Below are positions 55,274 to 63,913 of a DNA stretch of 64,000 bases, piece after piece. Location of the stretch: positions 124,001-188,000 of the forward strand of contig NZ_FOXU01000007.1 in the NCBI RefSeq assembly GCF_900115805.1, read 5' to 3'. The notes under the pieces were generated by a model. It had not been told where the DNA came from. It did not search any database and was given only the letters and a program-made list of their open reading frames with translations. Within the stretch, counting starts at the first letter, position 1. Each line of letters opens with the position of its first letter. The translations under genes were made by a program, and so were the position numbers. Origin of the DNA: Psychrobacillus psychrotolerans (lineage in GTDB: Bacteria > Bacillota > Bacilli > Bacillales_A > Planococcaceae).

Positions 55274-55466
55274 TTAGGAACCTTCCTTTAATGTAATCAT
55301 CTATTCATTGTAACAGATTGTTTACAACAACTAAAATTCCACATACTGTATAGAAAAGTGCAAACGTCTATGTTTGCCTTGAAATGCGGTGAAGTATGAA
55401 GGTACGGCACCCTTTTCCTTTATCTGTCATTAAAAGTGAAGGACTTGAAGTATTTTAAAAGTTCAC

Positions 55467-55494
55467 AAAAAAAAGACCGGTTTCCCGGTCTTTC
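55467..55494 (-). terminator. Terminator of the rpsF-ssb-rpsR operon
   Basis: AAAGACCGG pairs with CCGGTCTTT on the minus strand and is followed by a tract of T residues, 11 bases after rpsR. Confidence 0.92.
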
Positions 55495-55504
55495 TAATTT
55501 ATAC

Positions 55505-55741
55505 TTATCTCTCTTCAGAAGAGAATGGAAGTAAAGCCATGATACGAGATACTTTAATAGCTCGTGTTAATTTACGTTGATACTTCGCACTAGTTCCTGT
55601 CACACGACGTGGAAGAATTTTCCCACGTTCTGACACGAATTTTTTCAACAAATCTACATCTTTATAATCAATGTGTACGATATTGTTTGATGTGAAGTAA
55701 CAAACTTTACGGCGTCTTTTGCCTCCGCGACGAATTGCCAT
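55505..55741 (-). CDS. rpsR: 30S ribosomal protein S18
   Basis: 78 residues with the S18 core: [20 protein letters not shown] and [14 protein letters not shown]. Partner of S6 on the ribosome platform. AGGAGG precedes the ATG. Last gene of the rpsF-ssb-rpsR operon. Confidence 0.98.
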   Translation of the reverse strand: MAIRRGGKRRRKVCYFTSNNIVHIDYKDVDLLKKFVSERGKILPRRVTGTSAKYQRKLTRAIKVSRIMALLPFSSEER

Positions 55742-55790
55742 ATCGAGTTGCCTCCTTTTCGATTAAAGTAAACATGCTAAGTAATGCTTT

Positions 55791-56291
55791 TTAGAACGGT
55801 AAGTCGTCATCCGATACTTCGATTGGTCCACTACTATTAGAAAAAGGATCCTCATCTACACGTGTATAATTTTGCTGATTCGATGGTTGGTTTTGCTGAT
55901 ATGAAGGTGCTGAATATTGCTGCTGGCCATTCCCCGAAGATGATTGTCCACCTTGGTTGCCTCCAGAGCTATTACGTGGTTCTAAGAACTGAACGCTGTC
56001 TGCAACAACGTCTGTAGTATAAACACGTTTTCCATCTTGTCCTTCATAACTACCCGTTTGAATGCGCCCTTCAACACCAGCTAAACTTCCTTTTTTCAAG
56101 TAGTTTGCTGTGTTCTCAGCTTGCTTTCTCCAAACGACACAGTTGATAAAATCAGCTTCTCTTTCACCTTGTTGGTTGGAGAATGTACGATTTACAGCTA
56201 GTGTAAATCTAGCCATTGCAACACCACTTGGTGTATAGCGAAGTTCCGGATCTTTTGTTAGTCTTCCAACTAATACGACACGGTTAATCAT
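55791..56291 (-). CDS. ssb: Single-stranded DNA-binding protein SSB
   Basis: 166 residues: an OB fold (about 1-105, [19 protein letters not shown]), a Gly/Gln/Asn-rich linker and the acidic C-terminal tip DDDLPF that recruits repair and replication proteins. GGGAGG precedes the ATG. It lies between rpsF and rpsR, the standard Firmicutes order. Confidence 0.98.
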   Translation of the reverse strand: MINRVVLVGRLTKDPELRYTPSGVAMARFTLAVNRTFSNQQGEREADFINCVVWRKQAENTANYLKKGSLAGVEGRIQTGSYEGQDGKRVYTTDVVADSVQFLEPRNSSGGNQGGQSSSGNGQQQYSAPSYQQNQPSNQQNYTRVDEDPFSNSSGPIEVSDDDLPF

Positions 56292-56330
56292 CAGTAAACA
56301 ACCTCCCTCGATCAGCTTTTTTAGTCAGTT

Positions 56331-56639
56331 TTATTTTTTTGCTTTAACTTTAATATCATCGATACGAACAGCAATGTGACGGATAATGTCTTCATTGATG
56401 TTAGCTAAACGTGTGTATTCATCGATTGCTTTTGAATCAGCAGTTACTTTAAGGATTTGGTAGAATCCTTCACGTAAGTCATTGATTTCGTAAGCTAAAC
56501 GGCGTTTACCCCACTCTTTTGCTTCGATGATTTCTGCACCATTTGAAGTTAAGATATCTTGGAAACGCTCTACTAAAGCTTTCTTCGCATCTTCTTCGAT
56601 TGCTGGTTGAATAATGTACATTAATTCGTACTTTCTCAT
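56331..56639 (-). CDS. rpsF: 30S ribosomal protein S6
   Basis: 102 residues beginning [12 protein letters not shown], with [19 protein letters not shown] as S6 hallmark. GGGAGG lies before the ATG. The leader between promoter and start (about 75 bases) contains GTCGGC and AGTCGGCC blocks that may form the S6:S18-binding leader element known from other bacteria; I could not fold it with confidence. Confidence 0.97.
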   Translation of the reverse strand: MRKYELMYIIQPAIEEDAKKALVERFQDILTSNGAEIIEAKEWGKRRLAYEINDLREGFYQILKVTADSKAIDEYTRLANINEDIIRHIAVRIDDIKVKAKK

Positions 56640-56719
56640 CTATTTACACCTCCCTATGGTCTTTGGCCGACTATTGAAAGCCGACAAGGAGCAAGTAATT
56701 CTATTACTCACATCAATGA

Positions 56720-56748
56720 ATTGTAACATAGTTTATCTAACGTATCAA
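56720..56748 (-). promoter_or_regulatory. rpsF operon promoter
   Basis: TTGATA (56743-56748) and TACAAT (56720-56725) on the minus strand, spacer 17 bases. Confidence 0.8.
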
Positions 56749-56807
56749 GGATGATTGTCATTATTTTACTCATTGAGTTATATTTATTTTAAATAGGAGG
56801 CACGTAT

Positions 56808-57365
56808 ATGGAAAACAATGAAGAAACTTTAGCCGTAATTGATATCAATTTAAAAAAGGTCGCATGGGAAAGCATTGGACTAACTGTGGGTTTATCTATA
56901 ACAGGGCTAATTCTATTTCCTTGGTTAACTAGTATTACCGAAATAACTTTCTCTTTTTGGAACTTCCTCTGGTTCTTTATCGGTTATGTAGTATTAATCA
57001 TATTGCATGAGTGCCTTCATCTCGTTGGATTCTGGCTTTTTGGGAAAGCACCTTGGAATAGTATGGACTATGGGGTCAATCTTAAAATGGGGGTAGCATA
57101 TGCTACTACAACTATACCTATCCCAAACAGTGCCATGAAAAAAGCATTGTTACTTCCTTTTTGGGCTACTGGGTTTTTACCAATGATTTTTGGTTTTTGG
57201 ATTGGTTCTCTTTCACTTGTCCTGTTGGGTGCCTGGTTAATCGCTGGAGCAGCTGGAGACTTTGCCATGTATAAGGAGCTCAGAAAATATCCAAATGATT
57301 TATTGATAAAAGATGATCCAGTGAAGCCTAGGTTATATGTATTAAGAAAATGCGCGCAAAATTAA
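56808..57365 (+). CDS. DUF3267 membrane protein, putative zinc metalloprotease-like
   Basis: 185 residues with about four membrane segments. ILHECLHLVGF near residue 66 is an HExxH motif inside a membrane helix, typical for DUF3267 proteins and reminiscent of site-2 proteases. No second conserved Asp motif of the S2P type was fixed, so activity is unproven. AGGAGG precedes the ATG. It points against the surrounding genes. The 214 bases after it hold only the ychF terminator. Confidence 0.8.
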   Translation: MENNEETLAVIDINLKKVAWESIGLTVGLSITGLILFPWLTSITEITFSFWNFLWFFIGYVVLIILHECLHLVGFWLFGKAPWNSMDYGVNLKMGVAYATTTIPIPNSAMKKALLLPFWATGFLPMIFGFWIGSLSLVLLGAWLIAGAAGDFAMYKELRKYPNDLLIKDDPVKPRLYVLRKCAQN

Positions 57366-57541
57366 AAGGGTGATATGCGATTGATTTGCGCTCCAATCAA
57401 TTAGATCTCTACTTTATATAATTGGATATAAAACCAATTTGGCTACTGTTAACATCTAAGCAGAAGCTATGCTCTATCTAATGATGAGAGTACTACTCAA
57501 TTAATTGATTGTGTACATTTTAGATACGTATTATTCAATAG

Positions 57542-57576
57542 AAAAAAGGATTAGTGATTTCTCACTAATCCTTTTT
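57542..57576. terminator. Terminator of ychF, possibly bidirectional
   Basis: AAAAAGGATTAGTGA pairs with TCACTAATCCTTTTT over a four-base loop; T tract on both strands. It lies three bases after the ychF stop. Confidence 0.92.
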
Positions 57577-57579
57577 CTA

Positions 57580-58680
57580 TTATACGTTGAAGCGGAATAA
57601 CATTACGTCTCCGTCTTGTACGATATACTCTTTTCCTTCTAAACGAACTTTACCAGCTTCTTTTGCAGCTGCCATAGATCCAGTTTCAACCAAATCATCA
57701 TAAGCTACTGTTTCTGCACGGATAAAACCTTTTTCAAAGTCAGAGTGAATTACACCTGCACATTGAGGTGCTTTCATACCCTTAAGGTATGTCCAAGCTC
57801 GAACTTCTTGTACTCCAGCTGTGAAGTAAGTAGCTAAACCTATTAATGAGTAAGAAGCTTTAATTAACTGATCTAAACCAGATTCTTTAATTCCTAATTC
57901 TTCTAGGAACATTGCTTTCTCCTCATCTTCTAGTGCTGCCATTTCTTCTTCAATTTTTGCACATATAAGTATTACCTCTGCGCCTTCTTCTGCTGCAAAT
58001 GCACGCACTTTTTGTACATATTCATTTTCGCCATCAGCCATAATATCATCTTCTGATACGTTCGCAACATAAAGCATTGGTTTTGTTGTCAGCAAATGAA
58101 ATCCTTTAACTACGCGTTGTTCTTCTTCCGTAAATTCAACCGAACGACCCGATTTTCCAGCTTCGAAAGCTTCTTTTAAGCGAGTAAGAACTGGTTCTTC
58201 TGCTAGTGCTTCTTTATCTCTTTGTTTTACCATTTTAGTTACACGAGCTAGGCGTTTATCTACGCTCTCTAAATCCGCTAATATTAACTCTAGGTTAATC
58301 ACTTCAATATCTGAGATTGGATCTACTTTTCCAGATACATGTGTAATATTTTCATCTTCGAAGCAACGAACAACCTGACAAATTGCATCTACTTCACGTA
58401 TATGAGCAAGGAATTTGTTTCCAAGTCCTTCCCCTTTACTAGCGCCTTCTACAATTCCCGCGATGTCCGTAAATTCAAATGCTGTAGGAACTGTTTTCTT
58501 TGGTACTACTAGCTCTGTCAATTTATCTAAACGCTTATCAGGTACTTCTACTACCCCTACGTTAGGATCAATCGTTGCAAATGGGTAGTTTGCTGCCAAT
58601 GCTCCAGCTTTTGTTATTGCATTAAACAATGTAGATTTCCCTACGTTTGGTAGTCCTACGATTCCTGCAGTTAAAGCCAT
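57580..58680 (-). CDS. ychF: Redox-regulated ATPase YchF (Obg family)
   Basis: 366 residues from the ATG at 58680, the usual family start (MALTAGIVGLPNVGKSTLF); a GTG three codons earlier is closer to AAGGG. P-loop GLPNVGKST, TDIAGIVEGASKGEGLG, and a C-terminal TGS domain. YchF prefers ATP over GTP because of the altered NxxE motif and binds ribosomes. Position between the DUF951 gene and rpsF equals B. subtilis yyaF. Confidence 0.96.
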   Translation of the reverse strand: MALTAGIVGLPNVGKSTLFNAITKAGALAANYPFATIDPNVGVVEVPDKRLDKLTELVVPKKTVPTAFEFTDIAGIVEGASKGEGLGNKFLAHIREVDAICQVVRCFEDENITHVSGKVDPISDIEVINLELILADLESVDKRLARVTKMVKQRDKEALAEEPVLTRLKEAFEAGKSGRSVEFTEEEQRVVKGFHLLTTKPMLYVANVSEDDIMADGENEYVQKVRAFAAEEGAEVILICAKIEEEMAALEDEEKAMFLEELGIKESGLDQLIKASYSLIGLATYFTAGVQEVRAWTYLKGMKAPQCAGVIHSDFEKGFIRAETVAYDDLVETGSMAAAKEAGKVRLEGKEYIVQDGDVMLFRFNV

Positions 58681-58766
58681 ATATGTCACAACCCTTCATT
58701 ATTTTAAACCATAAACTTTATATACAACTTGTTCATTATATTGATTTTAGTTATAAAAGTCTATCA

Positions 58767-58967
58767 TTACTCAGCATCCGCTTGCACAAGGAGCTTTTTC
58801 ATCTTCTTTTCAAATTCTTTTCTAGGAATCATTACACTATGTTGGCATCCTTCACACTTTATACGTATATCCGCACCCATTCGAATGATTTTCCAAGCGT
58901 TTGTTCCACAAGGGTGTTGTTTTTTCATTTCTACAATATCATTTAGTTGAAATTGCTTCTTTTCCAT
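58767..58967 (-). CDS. DUF951 small protein
   Basis: 66 residues: FQLNDIVEMKKQHPCGTNAW and RIKCEGCQHSVMIPRKEFE, the DUF951 pattern with Cys residues that may bind metal. AGGTGA precedes the ATG. It lies between mscS and ychF as its B. subtilis counterpart does. Function unknown. Confidence 0.88.
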   Translation of the reverse strand: MEKKQFQLNDIVEMKKQHPCGTNAWKIIRMGADIRIKCEGCQHSVMIPRKEFEKKMKKLLVQADAE

Positions 58968-59000
58968 TTCGTCACCTACTCATTTTAAATAGTTATCGGG

Positions 59001-59819
59001 TTATGAAATCTTAATGCCTTTCAATTCGAAAAATTCTATTAAATCTCTCCTAATTTTTCTAGCAATACTATTTTGCTTAGTTGGTAAAGTCTCAGCGGTG
59101 AAACGCACTACTATTTCAGATGCATCAAAACTTTGTACCCCAAGATAACTAGGTGTTTTCACAAGTTCTTCATACCTGTTTGGCAGCCCTTCAAGAAATT
59201 CTTCAATATTCTTTTCCATAGATGGAATATCATTTTCAGGTGCTATACTAATGTCTATTAAAGCTAGTGAGTTATAAATGGAATAGTTTATAACAACTAA
59301 AATGCTACCATTAGGAATTATATGAAGTTCTCCGGTATAACTCTTCACTTTTGTCGTTCGTAAACCTATTTCTTGTACAATTCCATTCGCTGTTCCTATT
59401 TGTACTTGATCTCCAACTGCAAATTGATCTTCAAACACTATAAAAAAACCAGTAATAACGTCTTTTACTAAGCTTTGGGCACCAAAACCAACTGCTAGAC
59501 CGACAATTCCCGCCCCAGCCAACAATCCGGCTACTTTTATACCAAATGTAGTTAAAATAGCGATAATAGCACTGAAATATATAACATAAGTTAAAACATT
59601 TTGAAGCAGTTTTAGTAATGTATTTTGTCTACGCTCTGAATAGCCTAAAGGGCTTCTTTGTCTGACCGCAAATACCTTTTCGATGATGTGTTTTCCAAAC
59701 TTCACCGCAATAGCAGTTAATAATAAGATTAGTATTACTTTGAAAAAGGTAAGTCCTAGTTGAATCCAAGTCTCTTCTGTAAATAAATAATCCTTCAAAC
59801 TTTGTAGCCTTTCTTCCAT
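59001..59819 (-). CDS. Small-conductance mechanosensitive channel (MscS family)
   Basis: 272 residues, three N-terminal membrane helices, the pore helix with LLAGAGIVGLAVGFGAQSLV near residue 95 and VKDVITGFFIVFEDQFAVGD, then the cytoplasmic beta and alpha/beta domains. It opens on membrane tension to release osmolytes. AGGTGG precedes the ATG. It corresponds to the mscS gene next to the spo0J region in Bacillus. Confidence 0.93.
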   Translation of the reverse strand: MEERLQSLKDYLFTEETWIQLGLTFFKVILILLLTAIAVKFGKHIIEKVFAVRQRSPLGYSERRQNTLLKLLQNVLTYVIYFSAIIAILTTFGIKVAGLLAGAGIVGLAVGFGAQSLVKDVITGFFIVFEDQFAVGDQVQIGTANGIVQEIGLRTTKVKSYTGELHIIPNGSILVVINYSIYNSLALIDISIAPENDIPSMEKNIEEFLEGLPNRYEELVKTPSYLGVQSFDASEIVVRFTAETLPTKQNSIARKIRRDLIEFFELKGIKIS

Positions 59820-59840
59820 AAACTTGTTACCACCTCATTT

Positions 59841-59869
59841 GAATAAATAATTTCCTAGATGCATATACT
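59841..59869 (+). promoter_or_regulatory. Candidate sporulation-type promoter of yyaC
   Basis: GAATAAA and CATATACT, 14 bases apart, resemble a SigE promoter (KMATATT, CATACAMT) with three mismatches. No SigA-like boxes are evident. The sigma factor remains uncertain. Confidence 0.3.
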
Positions 59870-59897
59870 GACTTAAAAAGAAAGTGAGTAAAATTAT

Positions 59898-60500
59898 ATG
59901 AACTCTTCTGCTATTAATACTATTTCCGAATCTTCTACAATTTATTATAAAGAAACAGGTGCAGTTTGGCGATTAAGTAACTACTTTATAGAACAAATAC
60001 CATTTGATCATCCAAATCTAGTGTTTTGTTGTATAGGTACTGATCGCTCAACTGGGGATGCACTTGGACCAATGACTGGCTCTTTTTTATCGCAACTCAA
60101 GTCATTCCCTTTTGAAATTGTAGGTACATTGGACAATCCTTTACATGCATTAAATATTGAAGAAATTACAGATACACTCCTTAGCTCTTCCATAGCCCCA
60201 TACATTATTGCTATAGACGCATGCTTAGGAAATGTGAATAATATTGGACAAATCATTGTTCAACGTGGTCCCTTGTTTCCAGGAAAAGCAGTTAAAAAAG
60301 ATTTACCACCAATAGGTGATGTATCTATTAAAGCTATTGTTAATATCGGAGGATTTATGGAATATAATGTTTTACAAAGTACCCGTCTCAGCCTTACTTA
60401 CGATATGGGTAAAATCATATCTCGTTCTCTACTTTTAGCATGGCATCGTTATAATTTAAAAGTTATAAATAATAGTAACAGCAATGCCGACGACAACTAA
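59898..60500 (+). CDS. yyaC: YyaC, spore germination-protease-like protein (DUF1256)
   Basis: 200 residues. CIGTDRSTGDALGPMTGSF and IIAIDACLGNVNNIGQI are the conserved blocks of the YyaC family, related to the Gpr germination protease fold. A sporulation role is presumed from the family. The binding site is weak (AAAGAAAGTGAG). The 3' end overlaps the convergent DUF554 gene by 45 bases, both reading frames looking genuine. Confidence 0.9.
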   Translation: MNSSAINTISESSTIYYKETGAVWRLSNYFIEQIPFDHPNLVFCCIGTDRSTGDALGPMTGSFLSQLKSFPFEIVGTLDNPLHALNIEEITDTLLSSSIAPYIIAIDACLGNVNNIGQIIVQRGPLFPGKAVKKDLPPIGDVSIKAIVNIGGFMEYNVLQSTRLSLTYDMGKIISRSLLLAWHRYNLKVINNSNSNADDN

Positions 60501-61160
60501 ACTTGGTAATAGATTTGCCACTCTCACTTTCGTTACTCCTAAAAGATTAAGACCAATAGCAATAATCATAATACCACCAGTTGCTGTCATTTCTTGAAGA
60601 AATAATTCAAGTGCAGCCTCTGGTATTATTTTTGTTATTTGAGTAGCAAACAAAGCTATTACTCCTTGATAGATGGCTACAGGAATTGCAGAAAAAAGAA
60701 CACCTATTCCTAAAGTTGCAGCAAGAACAATAGAGGTAAATCCGTCAATTATCCCTTTACTTATTAATAATTCATGGTCGTTTTGTAAACCTCCGTTGAG
60801 AGCTCCAAGTACTCCCATTGCTCCTATTACAAATATCAACGTTCCTGCAACAAATCCCTGGGCAATTCCTGCCCCCTGCTTTGGAGATCCCATTTTAGTT
60901 TCCAAAAATTGTGCGAATCGGTTTAACCATTTATCCAGATCTATCCATTCCCCGATGACTCCGCCAAAAACAATACATATAATGACTAAAACAAAATTAT
61001 CACTTTCTAAGCCCATTTGAATACCTAACAAAGCTACCGCTATACCAATTGCATTCATAACAGTTTGTTTCATATTTTCCGGGATTCCTTTTAATAATCT
61101 ACCTATAATAGCCCCTACTACTATTAATAGAGCATTTATCAATGTTCCAAATAGTGCCAT
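60456..61160 (-). CDS. DUF554 membrane protein
   Basis: 234 residues from the ATG at 61160, which has GAGG seven bases upstream (an ATG two codons earlier is too close). About seven membrane segments; LFGTLINALLIVVGAIIGRL, GGVIGEWIDLDKWLNRF and the AMGVLGALNGGLQNDHELLI stretch are typical DUF554. Function unknown; described as a putative transporter. It follows spo0J on the same strand after a terminator. Confidence 0.88.
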   Translation of the reverse strand: MALFGTLINALLIVVGAIIGRLLKGIPENMKQTVMNAIGIAVALLGIQMGLESDNFVLVIICIVFGGVIGEWIDLDKWLNRFAQFLETKMGSPKQGAGIAQGFVAGTLIFVIGAMGVLGALNGGLQNDHELLISKGIIDGFTSIVLAATLGIGVLFSAIPVAIYQGVIALFATQITKIIPEAALELFLQEMTATGGIMIIAIGLNLLGVTKVRVANLLPSLVVVGIAVTIIYNF

Positions 61161-61188
61161 TACCATGCCTCATTCCACCGCTAAAAAT

Positions 61189-61223
61189 ATAACCTATTCC
61201 TAGGCATTGCCTAAGAATAGGTT
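61189..61223. terminator. Terminator of the soj-spo0J operon
   Basis: AACCTATTC-TAGGCA arms pair across a short loop; both strands are T-rich after the stem. It lies two bases after the spo0J stop. Confidence 0.85.
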
Positions 61224-61224
61224 T

Positions 61225-62067
61225 TTAATCTTCTAACAATTGCAATATTCTTTCCAAATCATCATCTGAGTAGAACTCAATTTCAATTTTACCTTTATCT
61301 TTGTTTTTCACGATAGAAACAGGAGTTCCAAATAATTCTCTTAACTCAGATTCCTTTTCTTTAGTAAAAATATCCTTCTGAACTTTTTTTGTTTCACGTG
61401 GAACATTTTCATTTAGGCGCTGAACTAAAGCCTCTAGCTGTCTAACATTTAAGTTTTCTTTTATGGACTTTTGCATAATTAATGGAATGTTTTTTTTCTT
61501 CTTTAATCCAAGAAGTGCTTTACCATGTCCCATTGAAAAAATCCCATCCGAGATAGCATCTCTAACAACCTGAGGTAATGAGAGTAAACGAATATGATTG
61601 GCTATATGAGGTCTACTTTTCCCTAATCTAAAAGCAAGTTGTTCTTGAGTCAAGTTTAAATGCTCCAATAGATTTTGATACGCCTCTGCCTCTTCAATCG
61701 CAGTTAAATCTTCTCGCTGAAGATTTTCAAGAATTGCAAGTTCCATCATTTGCTGATCATTTAGTTCTCTTATAACTGCAGGAATAGCTTCTAAATTTGC
61801 TAACTGAGATGCTCTATATCTTCTTTCCCCTACTACTATTTCAAACTTCGATCCTTTTTTTCTTAATATAATAGGTTGCAGAACACCATGTTCCTTAATA
61901 GATTCAGAAAGTTCTTTCAGAGCTTCTTCGTCAAATATTTTACGAGGTTGAAAAGGATTTGGTTTAATATCGATGATTAGAATCTGTTCAACCTGTTCTA
62001 ATTGATCTAAATCTAAGTCTTCTCCAGGGAATAATGCATTAATACCCTTTCCTAATCCTTTAGCCAT
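61225..62067 (-). CDS. parB: Chromosome partition protein ParB (Spo0J)
   Basis: 280 residues. N-terminal CTPase region with GERRYRASQLA (the GxRRxxA motif near residue 78) and ENLQREDLTAIEEA, a helix-turn-helix that reads parS (LAFRLGKSRPHIANHIRLL), and a C-terminal dimerisation domain. It loads on parS, spreads as a CTP clamp and recruits SMC. Its gene contains a perfect parS. It overlaps the end of parA by eight bases. Confidence 0.97.
   Translation of the reverse strand: MAKGLGKGINALFPGEDLDLDQLEQVEQILIIDIKPNPFQPRKIFDEEALKELSESIKEHGVLQPIILRKKGSKFEIVVGERRYRASQLANLEAIPAVIRELNDQQMMELAILENLQREDLTAIEEAEAYQNLLEHLNLTQEQLAFRLGKSRPHIANHIRLLSLPQVVRDAISDGIFSMGHGKALLGLKKKKNIPLIMQKSIKENLNVRQLEALVQRLNENVPRETKKVQKDIFTKEKESELRELFGTPVSIVKNKDKGKIEIEFYSDDDLERILQLLED
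61390..61405. promoter_or_regulatory. parS site inside parB
   Basis: TGTTTCACGTGGAACA, a full 16-base match to the parS consensus, located in the parB coding region as in B. subtilis spo0J. Confidence 0.95.
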
Positions 62068-62821
62068 TACGAATCACTTCCTTCGCTAATTCTAAATATA
62101 CCTCTGCCCCTCTAGATTTTGGATCATATATAATGATTGGTTCTCCATGACTTGGTGCTTCACTTAAACGAACATTTCTTGGAATTATTGTTTTGTATAC
62201 TTTATCTTGGAAGTATTTTTTTACTTCTTCAATTACTTGAATACCAAGGTTTGTACGAGCATCAAACATTGTTAGTAATACACCATCAATAGCGAGATTT
62301 TTATTTAAATGCTTTTGAACCAAGCGAATTGTACTTAATAATTGGCTTAAACCTTCCAACGCATAAAATTCACATTGTACCGGAATAATAATTGCATCTG
62401 CAGCAGTTAATGAATTAATCGTTAATAATCCCAAAGATGGCGGGCAATCTATAACAATATAATCATATAAACTTTGTACTTCCTGTAAGGCTCTTTTTAA
62501 ACGAACTTCTCTAGAAATTGTAGAGACTAATTCTATTTCAGCACCGGCCAAAGAAATAGTAGCAGGAACAATATGTAAATTTTCAACTTTTGTTTCTAAG
62601 ATTGTATCTTTCACACTAACATCATCAATGAGGACATCATAAATACATTGCTGAACCTCACCTTTATTAACCCCTACTCCACTAGAAGCATTCCCCTGTG
62701 GATCTATATCAACTAGTAATACTTTTTTCCCCAAGTATGCAAGGCAGGCACTTAAATTCACGGATGTAGTTGTCTTTCCTACCCCACCTTTTTGATTGGC
62801 GATTGCTATAATTCTTCCCAC
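62060..62821 (-). CDS. parA: Chromosome partition ATPase ParA (Soj)
   Basis: 253 residues. Deviant Walker A QKGGVGKTTTSVNL (residues 10-23), A' motif VLLVDIDPQGNASSG and Walker B YDYIVIDCPPSLG. In B. subtilis Soj also regulates DnaA. The start is a GTG with GGAAG upstream. First gene of the soj-spo0J pair, after the noc terminator. Confidence 0.97.
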   Translation of the reverse strand: MGRIIAIANQKGGVGKTTTSVNLSACLAYLGKKVLLVDIDPQGNASSGVGVNKGEVQQCIYDVLIDDVSVKDTILETKVENLHIVPATISLAGAEIELVSTISREVRLKRALQEVQSLYDYIVIDCPPSLGLLTINSLTAADAIIIPVQCEFYALEGLSQLLSTIRLVQKHLNKNLAIDGVLLTMFDARTNLGIQVIEEVKKYFQDKVYKTIIPRNVRLSEAPSHGEPIIIYDPKSRGAEVYLELAKEVIRNG

Positions 62822-62908
62822 ACTTGCACCAACTTCCTTACTATATAATAGCCACTTCTTTATTCTATCAAATTTTGAATAGAAATGGATGTTATTCTTG
62901 TTACAAAA

Positions 62909-62940
62909 GAAAAAACTCTCGCAAAATTATGCGAGAGTTA
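62909..62940 (-). terminator. Terminator of noc
   Basis: AACTCTCGCA pairs with TGCGAGAGTT (ten pairs) and is followed by TTTTTT on the minus strand. Confidence 0.92.
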
Positions 62941-62955
62941 AAGTAAAATAGTATA

Positions 62956-63825
62956 TTATGATTTCTTTTTAGGGATTCTTACGGTAATTTGATAGAATTC
63001 TTCTGTATCTTCTTCTTCAGTTTTTATATTAATACCACTTTTAGTGACCATAGATAAAGATTGTTTAATCGTATTTAATGCTATTCGAACATCTTTACTT
63101 ACTACTTTTCTTCTTGATTTTACTTTCTTATCTTCTTTAACTGGTGGGTTATTAATTTCATTAACCCTTTCTTCTAGTTGTTTCACATTCCAATGTTTCT
63201 CAATGGAAGTATTCATCAATTCTAGTTGTACTTCTTTTTCTTTAATAGCCATTAACGCACGAGCATGTCTTTCCGAAAGTTCTTTTTTCATAATAGCTTC
63301 TTGAACTTCTTGAGGTAACTTTAGTAATCTCAGTTTGTTTGCAACTGTAGACTGCCCCTTACCTAGACGTTGGGCCAGTGCTTCTTGAGTTAGATCATGA
63401 AGTTTTAATAACTTCTGATATGCTACCGCTTCCTCAATTGCCGTTAACTCTTCACGTTGTAAGTTTTCTATTAATGCAATAGAAGCAGTTTCTTTATCAC
63501 TTAAGTTACGGATTATTGCTGGAACTTCTGCCCACTTAAGCTTTGTCATCGCTCTAAAGCGACGTTCTCCAGCAATAATCTCGTACTTTTCATCTTCCAT
63601 TTTTCGAATAATGATTGGTTGAATCACACCGTGAGTATGAATAGTTCTAGCTAGTTCTTCAATTTTATCATCATCAAAAACAGTTCTAGGTTGATATCTA
63701 TTAGGTACTATTTTCTCAATTGCTATATTTAAAACTTCTTCTAAGTGATTTTGCCTTGGCTCAATCAGCTCTTCTTGCCCTTGTTTTTCAGAACTTCCAA
63801 AAAAACGTGAAAACGGACTTTTCAT
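62956..63825 (-). CDS. noc: Nucleoid occlusion protein Noc (ParB family)
   Basis: 289 residues from the ATG at 63825 with AGGTGG upstream; an in-frame start 15 codons earlier has no good site. It begins [15 protein letters not shown], the amphipathic membrane-targeting helix of Noc. ParB-like CTPase motif [11 protein letters not shown] and [14 protein letters not shown], helix-turn-helix [19 protein letters not shown]. It binds NBS sites and blocks division over DNA. Place between rsmG and soj separates it from Spo0J. Confidence 0.95.
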   Translation of the reverse strand: MKSPFSRFFGSSEKQGQEELIEPRQNHLEEVLNIAIEKIVPNRYQPRTVFDDDKIEELARTIHTHGVIQPIIIRKMEDEKYEIIAGERRFRAMTKLKWAEVPAIIRNLSDKETASIALIENLQREELTAIEEAVAYQKLLKLHDLTQEALAQRLGKGQSTVANKLRLLKLPQEVQEAIMKKELSERHARALMAIKEKEVQLELMNTSIEKHWNVKQLEERVNEINNPPVKEDKKVKSRRKVVSKDVRIALNTIKQSLSMVTKSGINIKTEEEDTEEFYQITVRIPKKKS

Positions 63826-63890
63826 CTTACTCGCACCACCTTTTCGAAACTCTATACACAAAATATTCACGATTAAATTTATACCTTAAA

Positions 63891-63906
63891 TGTTTCACGT
63901 GGAACG
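63891..63906. promoter_or_regulatory. parS-like site between noc and rsmG
   Basis: TGTTTCACGTGGAACG matches the parS consensus at 15 of 16 positions; only the last base differs. It is not a Noc site (ATTTCCCGGGAAAT). Confidence 0.85.
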
Positions 63907-63913
63907 TTCCTCA

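Noticed and set aside
56640-56719. S6:S18-binding leader RNA in front of rpsF
   Set aside because: Suggestive GTCGGC blocks exist, but the characteristic bulge and helix could not be established by eye; a covariance-model search would decide.
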